Shown one piece after another: positions 7,966 through 16,645 of a DNA stretch of 55,319 bases. The notes below the pieces were generated by a model. It did no database searches. It was not told the DNA's origin and was given only the letters and a program-made list of their open reading frames with translations. The stretch's first letter is position 1. The number at the start of each line of letters is the position of its first letter. Origin of the DNA: Propionibacteriaceae bacterium UBA7704 (GTDB taxonomy: Bacteria; Actinomycetota; Actinomycetes; Propionibacteriales; Propionibacteriaceae); contig DLGC01000011.1 of NCBI GenBank assembly GCA_002482525.1, positions 1-55,319 of the forward strand, read 5' to 3'. The translations under genes were made by a program, and so were the position numbers.

Positions 7966-7971
7966 TAGGGT
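7966..7971 (+). promoter_or_regulatory. -10 box (TAGGGT) of fba
   Basis: TAGGGT about 60 bases before the fba ATG. The leader that follows ends in a purine-rich GAGAGAGAGCAGA stretch that can act as ribosome site. Confidence 0.4.
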
Positions 7972-8031
7972 CAACCCCGCTGGCGCGACCGCATGGTGGC
8001 GGGCGCAGACCGATGAGAGAGAGCAGATCGA

Positions 8032-9054
<1,023 letters not shown>

Positions 9055-9063
9055 CCCGATTCG

Positions 9064-9119
9064 CTCCCAAAAGGGGCAGTTGCTCCCGAACCTTCGGGAG
9101 CAACTGCCCCTTTTGGGAG
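9064..9119. repeat. 27-bp perfect palindrome (terminator-like element)
   Basis: Two perfectly complementary 27-base arms with a 2-base CC loop, starting 9 bases after the fba stop. The pentamer CTCCC occurs twice in the left arm, 19 bases apart, and its complement GGGAG twice in the right arm, also 19 apart. A short T-run (GTTTCTG) follows, so it can end fba transcription. The stem is far longer than an ordinary terminator needs, and the internal design is shared with the elements at 17865 and 49105. Confidence 0.85.
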
Positions 9120-9163
9120 TTTCTGCCTTGGAGAGGTGATTCGCGGCGGGGGATAGGAGCCGC

Positions 9164-9169
9164 TAGGTT
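9164..9169 (+). promoter_or_regulatory. -10 box (TAGGTT) of the TPR-like gene, leaderless spacing
   Basis: TAGGTT exactly six bases before the GTG at 9176. No ribosome site lies between them. Confidence 0.45.
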
Positions 9170-9175
9170 GGCAGA

Positions 9176-10114
9176 GTGACCTCGACGTTTGAACCCGTAT
9201 TTGATGAGGGACAGCAGTATTCCGTTGTTGCAGATGCCGAAGCGGCGCTTCGCGCCGAGGATTGGACGCGGGTGGTCGAGGTATTCGGCCATGCTGACGC
9301 GTATCAGCAGCAGTGCATTCTTCAACTCACCGGCCACCTCGATGCCTGTGAATCCATGCTCGAGGAAGTGCTGCAACGCAATCCTTCTGATTCACTTGCC
9401 GCCACCCTGCTAGCCCAACGTCATGTCGAACGCGGTTGGTCCGTCCTTGGGGACGGCCCGGCGGCGGAGGTCACCGCCGATCAGTGGGCTGCCTATCGCC
9501 AACACTTGGTGACCGCCGAAAAGCTCCTCATAAGGGTGTGTGCTGAACATCCCCAATATGCGCCTGCCTGGCGCGTGCGCTTGGTGACTTCCCGGGGGCT
9601 TGATCTTGGCGTCGTCGAATCGCAGCGTCGATTTCAGCGCCTTTCGGCGATCTCACCGGGCGATCTCGCCGCCCAGCAGCTCATGTTTCAGGAACTGCTG
9701 CCGAAATGGCACGGTGATTTCGGCAAGGCACACGACTTTGCCTGGAGTTGCGCCAATGCGGCTCCTCCGGGGTCGCCTCACGCCTACTTGGTCGTGGTCT
9801 ATCACCTTGAGCGATGGATCGCTGAGCACGGCATCGCACTGGGTAAGCCAGTTGACGACCCTCAGGCGGCGGCGGAGATTGTCGCTGCAGGGGAGATGTC
9901 GGTGATGAATCCGGGCTTCATTACGGCCTCGGGATGGATCGTCGCGCTCAGTCACTTCGCCCTGGCCTACACCCTGCTGGAGAAGTGGCCGCAGGCGCAG
10001 TCGTGCTTCACTCGACTTGGACCGTTTGCCTCCGAATTTCCGTGGGCATATTTCGACGACGGGCCGCGGTCGGCGTTCATGAACTTCCGCAAGCGTGCGA
10101 TGGGGGTCCGATGA
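9176..10114 (+). CDS. TPR-like helical protein coupled to an M16 peptidase
   Basis: 312 residues, no signal peptide or membrane segment. The sequence is helical with tetratricopeptide-like spacing (for example GHLDACESMLEEVLQRNP, HLVTAEKLLIRVCAEHP and LAYTLLEKWPQAQSCFTRLG), so a protein-interaction scaffold is likely. I recognise no specific family. The stop overlaps the next start (ATGA), so it is made together with the membrane-anchored M16 peptidase and may present substrates to it or regulate it. Codon use is less GC-biased than in fba next door, which may hint at a different origin. Function is inference. Confidence 0.72.
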   Translation: MTSTFEPVFDEGQQYSVVADAEAALRAEDWTRVVEVFGHADAYQQQCILQLTGHLDACESMLEEVLQRNPSDSLAATLLAQRHVERGWSVLGDGPAAEVTADQWAAYRQHLVTAEKLLIRVCAEHPQYAPAWRVRLVTSRGLDLGVVESQRRFQRLSAISPGDLAAQQLMFQELLPKWHGDFGKAHDFAWSCANAAPPGSPHAYLVVVYHLERWIAEHGIALGKPVDDPQAAAEIVAAGEMSVMNPGFITASGWIVALSHFALAYTLLEKWPQAQSCFTRLGPFASEFPWAYFDDGPRSAFMNFRKRAMGVR

Positions 10115-11751
10115 TCCACTACGGGCAGGTCGACGGAATCCCCACCGTCTATACCGAGGACGGGCCGGTCGGAGCGGGACTGATATTCCGAGTCGGCAGC
10201 GCCGATGAGCAGTTGGCTCAGCGTGGCATCACCCATCTCGTCGAACATTTGGCTCTGCACGAACTTGGGGTCACCGACTACCACTTCAACGGCACGACGG
10301 GCCAGTTCTTCACCAGCTTCTTCACTCGCGGCACACCTGAGTCTGTGGTGACTTTCTTGCAGAAGGTGGCCGCAGGTTTAAAGAACCTGCCGATGGACCG
10401 CCTCGAAATTGAGAAGGGCGTCCTGCGTACCGAAGCCGATGGGCGAGGCACCGGGATCTACGAGCGGATACTGTTCTGGCGCTACGGTCCTCAGAATCGT
10501 GGCTTGGTGGACTACCTGGAGCTCGGGTTGAACTGGCTGGGGCGCGCCGAGCTGTGGGGCTGGGCGGAAACCTTCTTCACGCGTGCGAATGCGGTGCTCT
10601 GGTTCACCGGCATGACACCGCCGAGCGACCTGCACTTGGACCTGTTCTCAGGACAGCGCCAACCTCTTCCGGCATCGCCAGAGATTCTGCCGCAGACGCC
10701 GAGTTGGGCTGCCGAGCATTCCAAACATGTGGGCTATCACGGCATCGTCAAACGCTCCGTGGCGGCGACGGTGTTTTCGACTCTGCTGCATCGAGAGATG
10801 TTTCGGCGACTGCGCCAGGAGAGCGGGTATTGCTACACACCCGTTGTCGACTACGGACCGGTGAATGCCGACTATGCCGAGATCCTCGCTGTGATCGATC
10901 CCTCCCCAGAACAGCGAGCTGCCGCCCTGGGCGAGTTCCTCGACCTGCTTGCTCAGCTCCGTTGGGGCACCACCGACCCGGAAGCCTTGGATGAAGTCAA
11001 GAAAATGCTCGCCCGAGCGCAATCAGAGGATGACGCCGAAGCGGGGATGACGCCATCGGCCGCCCTGGACTTGCTGATGGGGGCTACAACGCCGACCCTT
11101 GATGAGGTTCGTGCCGAACTCGCGGCGGTTACCTTGGCAGATATCCGTGCCGTCGCCGTCGAACTGGCCGACAGCGCCTTCCTTCTCGTTCCTGAAGGGT
11201 CCACGGCTGATTGGGCTGGGTTCGTTCAAGCTCCGTTGGTGTCGACGGAGGTTGTCAGGGGAGTCTCCCTGCCTGCGATCAACAACCCGGACCGTTCGCT
11301 CGTTGTGGGTGACGAAGGGGTGTCGCTGGTGGGCTCAGAAGGTGCAGCCACCGTCGCTTTCGCAGATTGCGTCGTACTTCTGGCGTGGCCCGACGGTGGC
11401 CGCGCCTTGATCGGTGCCGACGGCATGGGCTGTGCACTCGAGCCAACGCTGTACCCATTGACCCGCGAACACCTGGCCACTATCGAGCGCGCCGTGCCGC
11501 AGCACCTCATGGTGCCGATGCCTGCCCGGACCCAGGATCGGATTCCGGTTCCGCCCGATCCACCGGCTGAGTCCGCGCTTGCCGCGCGGGTCTCAAAGCA
11601 CCTACCCCGCCGGCTGATCATTGCGCTGGCATTCTCCGTGTTGCTCCTGGTGGCCTTGTTCATGGTCAGCATCGGGGTGCCTGTGTGGATAGCGGCGGCT
11701 ACCTTCATCGGGGCGCTATCAGCATCGCTGTACAACGCGCGAAAACAGTGA
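10111..11751 (+). CDS. M16 (insulinase-like) metallopeptidase with C-terminal membrane anchor
   Basis: 546 residues from the ATG that overlaps the upstream stop (ATGA). Zinc motif HLVEH (42-46) is the inverted HxxEH of family M16, and IEKGVLRTE (100-108) supplies the downstream Glu, so the site looks intact. A second M16-type half (about 190-410) contains the characteristic RLRQESGYCYTP. Two hydrophobic helices close the protein (about 502-519 and 523-541), separated by a tight turn, with no N-terminal signal. The catalytic part is therefore probably cytoplasmic and tethered to the membrane. Most M16B peptidases come as active/inactive pairs; here a TPR-like protein takes the partner position. 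Convergent with the next gene, one base between stops. Substrate unknown. Confidence 0.85.
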   Translation: MIHYGQVDGIPTVYTEDGPVGAGLIFRVGSADEQLAQRGITHLVEHLALHELGVTDYHFNGTTGQFFTSFFTRGTPESVVTFLQKVAAGLKNLPMDRLEIEKGVLRTEADGRGTGIYERILFWRYGPQNRGLVDYLELGLNWLGRAELWGWAETFFTRANAVLWFTGMTPPSDLHLDLFSGQRQPLPASPEILPQTPSWAAEHSKHVGYHGIVKRSVAATVFSTLLHREMFRRLRQESGYCYTPVVDYGPVNADYAEILAVIDPSPEQRAAALGEFLDLLAQLRWGTTDPEALDEVKKMLARAQSEDDAEAGMTPSAALDLLMGATTPTLDEVRAELAAVTLADIRAVAVELADSAFLLVPEGSTADWAGFVQAPLVSTEVVRGVSLPAINNPDRSLVVGDEGVSLVGSEGAATVAFADCVVLLAWPDGGRALIGADGMGCALEPTLYPLTREHLATIERAVPQHLMVPMPARTQDRIPVPPDPPAESALAARVSKHLPRRLIIALAFSVLLLVALFMVSIGVPVWIAAATFIGALSASLYNARKQ

Positions 11752-11752
11752 C

Positions 11753-14617
11753 CTACCGTAGTTCGCCCAGCGCCTGATCGACCATAGCGACGAAGTAGTC
11801 CACTTCATCGGCACTCACCACCAGGGGCGGCTTGATCTTGAGCACGTTGCCGTGGTCGCCGGTGGGCTGCATGATGACACCGAGTTGGCGTAGGCGTTCG
11901 CACAAGTCACCGGTGAGTGCGGCGTCGGGGGTGCGGGTTTCGCGGTCGGCGACCAGCTCCAGACCCAGGTACAGGCCATGGCCGTGCACGGTGCCGACAC
12001 CGGGGTGCTGGTCGCCGAGCGCTTGCAGCGCCGCCTTCAGATGGCTGCCCACTACCTGGGCATTCTCCTGCAAGCCTTCCTCGCCGATGATGTCCAGCAC
12101 GGTGAGACCGACGGTGGCTGATACCGGACTGCCACCGGTCGAAGAGAAGAAGTAGCCGCCGGTGCGGTAGGCATCGGCGATCTCTTTGGTAGTGATCACC
12201 GCGCCCAGCGGATGGCCATTGCCCATCGACTTGGCCACCGCGACGATGTCGGGGATCACCCCTTGCTGGTGGAAGCCCCAGAACCAGTCACCGAGTCGGC
12301 CGTAGCCGACCTGGACCTCGTCGGCGATGGTCACCCCGCCAACCGCCCGGACGGCCGCGTACACCTGCGCCAGATAGCCATCGGGCAGCAGGATGCCGCC
12401 GGCATTGCCCGAGATCGACTCGGCGATGAACCCCGCCGGGGCGTGCCCGGACGCAGCAAGCTCCGCGATGCGGGCGGCAGCCTCGGGTCCGTAGTGAGCG
12501 GCCTCGGCGTCCCGCCAGCGTCCCCGATAGGAGTTCGGCGCTTCGAGGGTGTGCACCCATTCGGGACGGGATGTCAGCGCGTTGGGATTGTCGGCCACGG
12601 AGGTGGAGACCGCATCGGAGGCATAAGTCCAACCGTGATACGCCTCAGCCAAGGCCACAATGTCGCGGCGACCGGTAGCGGCCATCGCCAACCGGATCGC
12701 CAAGTCGGTTGCCTCGGAGCCTGAGTTCACCAAGAACACCTGATCCAGGCCGTCAGGCAGCGTGTCGGTCAAGGCGGCGGCAAAGCGCGGGAGTGCTCCG
12801 TAGTGGAAGCGGGAGTTGGTGTTCAGCCTTGCCAACTGGCCCGCCACCGCTGCCGTCAGCCGGGGATGGGCATGGCCGACACTGGTGACGTTGTTCACCA
12901 TGTCCAGGTAGGCCCGCGCGTCGGTATCGATGAGAGTGGCCCTCCAGCCCCGTTCGATCCGGGGCGGGTTGGCGTAGTAGTGCTCCTGAACGCCCGCGAC
13001 ATGGGCCTCGCGCTCGGCCAATAGCTCAGGCGCAGGCTCGGCCACAGTGGGTAGTCCGAACAACGCTGCCGGATCGGCGGTCATCGCCAGCCAGCCGGGT
13101 GCAGCGTCGCCGCGTACCAACAGCGGCACCTCCCACCCCGGACGCACCAGTTGCACCTCGACACGCCCGCTGATGCGGCCCAGCGTTTCGCCAGCCGTGA
13201 CGGCGAAGGTCCGCTGTGCGGCCTCGATCTCACCGTGGATGACGAGATCGAAACTGACTCCGGGCAGCACCAGCCGACCGTCGCTGATCTGCACCTGCCC
13301 TGCCCACGGTGCCTTGAGCTTGCGGGGACGGCCACTCCACAGCGTGAGTGAGGTCGGCACCGTCGCTGGAATCTCCGGGCTCAGCACCGACGTCGCGATC
13401 AACCGCGGCACGCCCCAGGCCGCCGCGCTGAAGTCGGAGGAAGCGGCCAGCCGCTCGGCCAAGTCCTCGGCGAGCCAAGCACCGTCATTGGTGGACGCAT
13501 CGCTCACGCCCAACCCGATCAGGGTTACCGGCTTCTTGGTGAGTCGCTCGCCGCTGATTGCCAGCCGTGGCCGACTCAATCCCAGCGCGTCGGTAATCAC
13601 CGCCGTCATCACCGGCAGCGGCAGCGAGGTGGCCGCGGCGAAGATCTGCCACTCCCGCTCCAAGGCGCTGCTGGCGTACTCGTTGCTGGCGTCCAGGTCG
13701 GCCTGTTGGCGTCCGCTGGCCACCAGCACGGCACCGCGCAGCACCACCAGCGGCCACAGCGCCTCGGCTTCGGCGACCGTCAGTGGACGTAGCTCATGAA
13801 AGGCGCGCACCGAGGCCACCACGGTCTCGACCATCGGTCCGGTGTGATGCAGCAGACCGGACACGGTTACGGCCAGCTCGGCCACCCGCCACGACCTCGA
13901 CAGGTCTCCGAAGTCGATCACGCCATCGGGAAGACCGTCGACGCCCCGCACCAGATTGTCGTCGGTGAGGTCGAAATGGCCGGCTTGCACCGTGAGCTGA
14001 TCGGCGAGGGTGGTCACCGACGCCCACGCTTCGGCGGTGGCGGCCACCACAGCCTCGCGTTCGGCATCGTCGCTGATGGCCGGTGAGAGCAACGCCACAA
14101 CCCGGGCCGCAGACCGCAGATCCCACTGCAGGTCGCGCTCCAGGCCCGGATGCTCGAAATCGGCCAAGGCGCGGCTCACCTGGGCGGCGATGCGTCCCAT
14201 GGCTGCGGCGACCGCCGGCGACAGCCACGGCTGGTCGACGAAGGTGCCGCCGGGAAGCCACTCCAGGATGCGAGCCACCAGCGGGCCCTGCGAGGTCTCC
14301 ACCACGGCATGGGCGGGGGCGCCGTTGAGACGCAGCGTCCCGGCGACCCGCAGCTCGGGGTAACGATCGGCGATGTGCTCGGCTGCGGCGGATTGGGCCA
14401 GGGCGTCCCGCTCCGGGAAGGCAGGATTGGCCAGCTTCAGCACGCCCGGCGTCGGCCCGTCGATCAGAAAGTTCTGGTCCTGCTGGCTGCCCAATTCGCG
14501 CAGCTCGCCGACTGCGCCCAGGCCGGCGGCGATGGCACCGGCCTGCGCCGGATCGATGGTGGGTGCGGGCAACTCACCGTGGGCGAAGAAGTCGAAAGGC
14601 GCAGTGGGCAACGGCAT
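11753..14617 (-). CDS. Kinase-like (APH) / degenerate M23-like / class III aminotransferase fusion
   Basis: 954 residues in three parts. Residues 1-330: aminoglycoside-phosphotransferase fold with AGHFDLTDDNLVRG and the DFG-like VIDFGDLSRSW. Residues about 340-530: a beta-rich region whose APWAGQV...IHGEI...AGETLG pattern looks like a peptidase M23/lipoyl-type barrel without the metal ligands. Residues about 540-954: class III PLP aminotransferase with NSGSEATDLAIRLA, DEVQVGYGRLG and the PLP lysine near 796 in AVAKSMGNGHPLG. Proteins with this order are known and are usually annotated as aminotransferase; related single-domain enzymes include phospho-lyases acting on phosphoethanolamine or phosphohydroxylysine. 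A kinase-then-lyase sequence in one chain would fit that chemistry, but the substrate is not known. A GTG at 14623 is an alternative start. Confidence 0.85.
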   Translation of the reverse strand: MPLPTAPFDFFAHGELPAPTIDPAQAGAIAAGLGAVGELRELGSQQDQNFLIDGPTPGVLKLANPAFPERDALAQSAAAEHIADRYPELRVAGTLRLNGAPAHAVVETSQGPLVARILEWLPGGTFVDQPWLSPAVAAAMGRIAAQVSRALADFEHPGLERDLQWDLRSAARVVALLSPAISDDAEREAVVAATAEAWASVTTLADQLTVQAGHFDLTDDNLVRGVDGLPDGVIDFGDLSRSWRVAELAVTVSGLLHHTGPMVETVVASVRAFHELRPLTVAEAEALWPLVVLRGAVLVASGRQQADLDASNEYASSALEREWQIFAAATSLPLPVMTAVITDALGLSRPRLAISGERLTKKPVTLIGLGVSDASTNDGAWLAEDLAERLAASSDFSAAAWGVPRLIATSVLSPEIPATVPTSLTLWSGRPRKLKAPWAGQVQISDGRLVLPGVSFDLVIHGEIEAAQRTFAVTAGETLGRISGRVEVQLVRPGWEVPLLVRGDAAPGWLAMTADPAALFGLPTVAEPAPELLAEREAHVAGVQEHYYANPPRIERGWRATLIDTDARAYLDMVNNVTSVGHAHPRLTAAVAGQLARLNTNSRFHYGALPRFAAALTDTLPDGLDQVFLVNSGSEATDLAIRLAMAATGRRDIVALAEAYHGWTYASDAVSTSVADNPNALTSRPEWVHTLEAPNSYRGRWRDAEAAHYGPEAAARIAELAASGHAPAGFIAESISGNAGGILLPDGYLAQVYAAVRAVGGVTIADEVQVGYGRLGDWFWGFHQQGVIPDIVAVAKSMGNGHPLGAVITTKEIADAYRTGGYFFSSTGGSPVSATVGLTVLDIIGEEGLQENAQVVGSHLKAALQALGDQHPGVGTVHGHGLYLGLELVADRETRTPDAALTGDLCERLRQLGVIMQPTGDHGNVLKIKPPLVVSADEVDYFVAMVDQALGELR

Positions 14618-14678
14618 GATCACATACTGTCATTTCGACGCCCCGTGGCCCTCGGATGCCCGCAGAGAGGCACTTCGG

Positions 14679-14684
14679 TAGAAT
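14679..14684 (+). promoter_or_regulatory. -10 box (TAGAAT) of purA
   Basis: TAGAAT followed by a leader of about 50 bases that contains a hairpin and a GAGGGG ribosome site (14731-14736), six bases from the ATG. Confidence 0.5.
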
Positions 14685-14695
14685 CACCGCGCAAG

Positions 14696-14719
14696 AGCCC
14701 GGAGGCGAAGCCTCGGGCT
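14696..14719 (+). other. Hairpin in the purA leader
   Basis: AGCCC and GAGGC on the left pair with GCCTC and GGGCT on the right, with one bulged G (14701) and a GAA loop: ten paired bases at the very 5' end of the predicted purA mRNA. There is no T-run, so it is not a plain terminator; it may stabilise the mRNA. It does not resemble a known purine riboswitch. Confidence 0.4.
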
Positions 14720-14742
14720 TGTCTCACGCAGAGGGGCATCAG

Positions 14743-16023
14743 ATGCCAGGAATTGTCGTGGTCGGAGCTCAATGGGGCGACGAGGGCAAGGGCAAAGCGA
14801 CTGATCAGCTCGGCGACCGGGTCGATTACACCGTGCGCTATTCCGGCGGCAACAACGCCGGTCACACCCTGGTGGTCAACGGGGAGAAGTATGCGCTGCA
14901 CTTGCTTCCGTCCGGCATCCTGAACGACTCGGTGCCGGTGATCGGCAACGGGGTCGTGGTCGACATGGAAGTGCTGCTGGAAGAGATCGACGGCCTGAAC
15001 GCCCGCGGCGTGGACACCTCCAAGCTGATCATCAGCGCCAACGCCCATGTCATCACCGAGTACCACAAGGTGATGGACAAAGTGACCGAGCGATTCCTGG
15101 GAAGCCGCAGGATCGGTACCACCGGACGCGGCATCGGCCCGGCCTATTCGGACAAGATCAACCGGCTGGGCATCCGCATGCAGGACCTGCTGGACGAGAA
15201 GATCTTGCGGCAGAAGGTGGTCGCTGCCCTGGAGCAGAAGAACCACCTGCTGGTGAAGGTGTACAACCGGCGGGCCATCGAGGCCGACCAGATCACCACC
15301 GAACTGCTGGGCCACGCCGAGCGGATCCGTCCGATGATCACCGACACCACCCGGGTGCTCAACAGCGCACTGGACCGCAATCAGGTCGTGCTCTTCGAAG
15401 GCGCCCAAGCCCATCATCTGGATGTCGATCACGGCACCTACCCCTATGTCACCAGCTCCAACCCGATCGCCGCCGGTGCCTGCATCGGCTCCGGCGTGGG
15501 ACCGATGCGCATCAGTCGGGTGATCGGCATCGCCAAGGCCTACACCACCCGCGTCGGTGAGGGCCCCTTCCCGACGGAACTGTTCGACGACGACGGCGAG
15601 AAGCTGCGCGTCGACGGTGGTGAGTTCGGCACCACCACGGGACGTCCGCGCCGCTGTGGCTGGTTCGATGCGCTGGTGGTGGAGGCGGCGGTCAGCGCCA
15701 ATGCGATGACCGACATCTTCCTCACCAAGCTGGACATTCTGTCTGGCTGGGAGAAGATCCCGGTGTGCGTGGGTTATGAGGTCAACGGCGAACGCACCGA
15801 TGTGCTGCCGATGACCCAGACCGACTTCCACCATGCCAAGCCGATCTATGAGTTCCTGGACGGCTGGAGTGAGGACATCTCGGGTGCTCGCACCTTCGCC
15901 GATCTGCCGAAGAACACTCAGGCCTATGTGCGCCGCCTGGAGGAACTGATCAAATGCCGCATCTCCGGCATCGGCGTGGGCCCGTCTCGTGAACAGTCGG
16001 TGCTGATCAACGACCTGCTCTGA
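14743..16023 (+). CDS. purA: Adenylosuccinate synthetase
   Basis: GTP-dependent condensation of IMP and aspartate to adenylosuccinate, first step to AMP. 426 residues from the ATG with a GAGGGG ribosome site; upstream in-frame codons belong to the leader hairpin. Signature GAQWGDEGKGK lies close to the N-terminus, then NNAGHT, GTTGRGIGPAYSDK, LFEGAQA, and the C-terminal KCRISGIGVGPSREQ. First of a same-strand run purA-dcd-purD-purB. Confidence 0.97.
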   Translation: MPGIVVVGAQWGDEGKGKATDQLGDRVDYTVRYSGGNNAGHTLVVNGEKYALHLLPSGILNDSVPVIGNGVVVDMEVLLEEIDGLNARGVDTSKLIISANAHVITEYHKVMDKVTERFLGSRRIGTTGRGIGPAYSDKINRLGIRMQDLLDEKILRQKVVAALEQKNHLLVKVYNRRAIEADQITTELLGHAERIRPMITDTTRVLNSALDRNQVVLFEGAQAHHLDVDHGTYPYVTSSNPIAAGACIGSGVGPMRISRVIGIAKAYTTRVGEGPFPTELFDDDGEKLRVDGGEFGTTTGRPRRCGWFDALVVEAAVSANAMTDIFLTKLDILSGWEKIPVCVGYEVNGERTDVLPMTQTDFHHAKPIYEFLDGWSEDISGARTFADLPKNTQAYVRRLEELIKCRISGIGVGPSREQSVLINDLL

Positions 16024-16034
16024 GCCCCAGCGGC

Positions 16035-16040
16035 TAGCCT
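16035..16040 (+). promoter_or_regulatory. -10 box (TAGCCT) of dcd, leaderless spacing
   Basis: TAGCCT followed by exactly six bases and the dcd ATG, within a 23-base gap after purA. It gives dcd its own start of transcription inside the cluster. Confidence 0.5.
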
Positions 16041-16046
16041 GAGCCC

Positions 16047-16625
16047 ATGCTGCTCAGTGACCGTGACATCCGTGCCCAGCTCGAGTCCGGACGTATCGTG
16101 TTGGACCCGTGGGACGCCGATATGTTGCAGCCGTCCAGCGTCGACGTGCGGCTCGACCGCTTCTTCCGGCTGTTCGACAACCACAAATACCCCTCGATCG
16201 ACCCGGCTATCGATCAGCCGGACCTGACCCGGCTGATCGAGGTGTCGGCCGATGAGGCGTTCGTGCTGCATCCCGGTGAGTTCGTGTTGGCGTCCACCTA
16301 TGAGGTGATCACCCTGCCCGACGACATCGCCGCACGGCTGGAGGGCAAATCCTCCCTGGGACGGCTGGGCCTGGTCACTCATTCCACGGCGGGCTTCATC
16401 GATCCCGGGTTCTCCGGGCACGTCACCTTGGAGTTGTCGAACCTGGCGACCTTGCCGATCAAGCTCCTGCCCGGAATGAAGGTGGGCCAGTTCTGCTTCT
16501 TCGGATTGTCGTCACCGGCCGAGCATCCCTACGGGACCGGCGGCTACGGCAACCGCTATCAGGGTCAGCGCGGGCCCACCGCCTCCCGGTCTTTCCAGGG
16601 GTTCCATCGCACTGACGTCGGCTGA
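16047..16625 (+). CDS. dcd: dCTP deaminase (probably bifunctional dCTP deaminase/dUTPase)
   Basis: 192 residues of the trimeric dUTPase fold. MLLSDRDIRAQLESGRI at the start, MLQPSSVDVRLD, the nucleotide site GKSSLGRLGLVTHSTAGFIDPGFSG, and the C-terminal loop GPTASRSFQGF. In actinobacteria this family includes the enzyme that both deaminates dCTP and hydrolyses the dUTP formed, giving dUMP for dTMP synthesis. Which activities this one has cannot be proven from sequence. It sits between purA and purD with short gaps. Confidence 0.93.
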   Translation: MLLSDRDIRAQLESGRIVLDPWDADMLQPSSVDVRLDRFFRLFDNHKYPSIDPAIDQPDLTRLIEVSADEAFVLHPGEFVLASTYEVITLPDDIAARLEGKSSLGRLGLVTHSTAGFIDPGFSGHVTLELSNLATLPIKLLPGMKVGQFCFFGLSSPAEHPYGTGGYGNRYQGQRGPTASRSFQGFHRTDVG

Positions 16626-16632
16626 GCGCGAC

Positions 16633-16638
16633 TAGGAT
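16633..16638 (+). promoter_or_regulatory. -10 box (TAGGAT) of purD, near-leaderless spacing
   Basis: TAGGAT seven bases before the purD GTG at 16646; no ribosome site is present between them. Confidence 0.45.
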
Positions 16639-16645
16639 CACTGCC

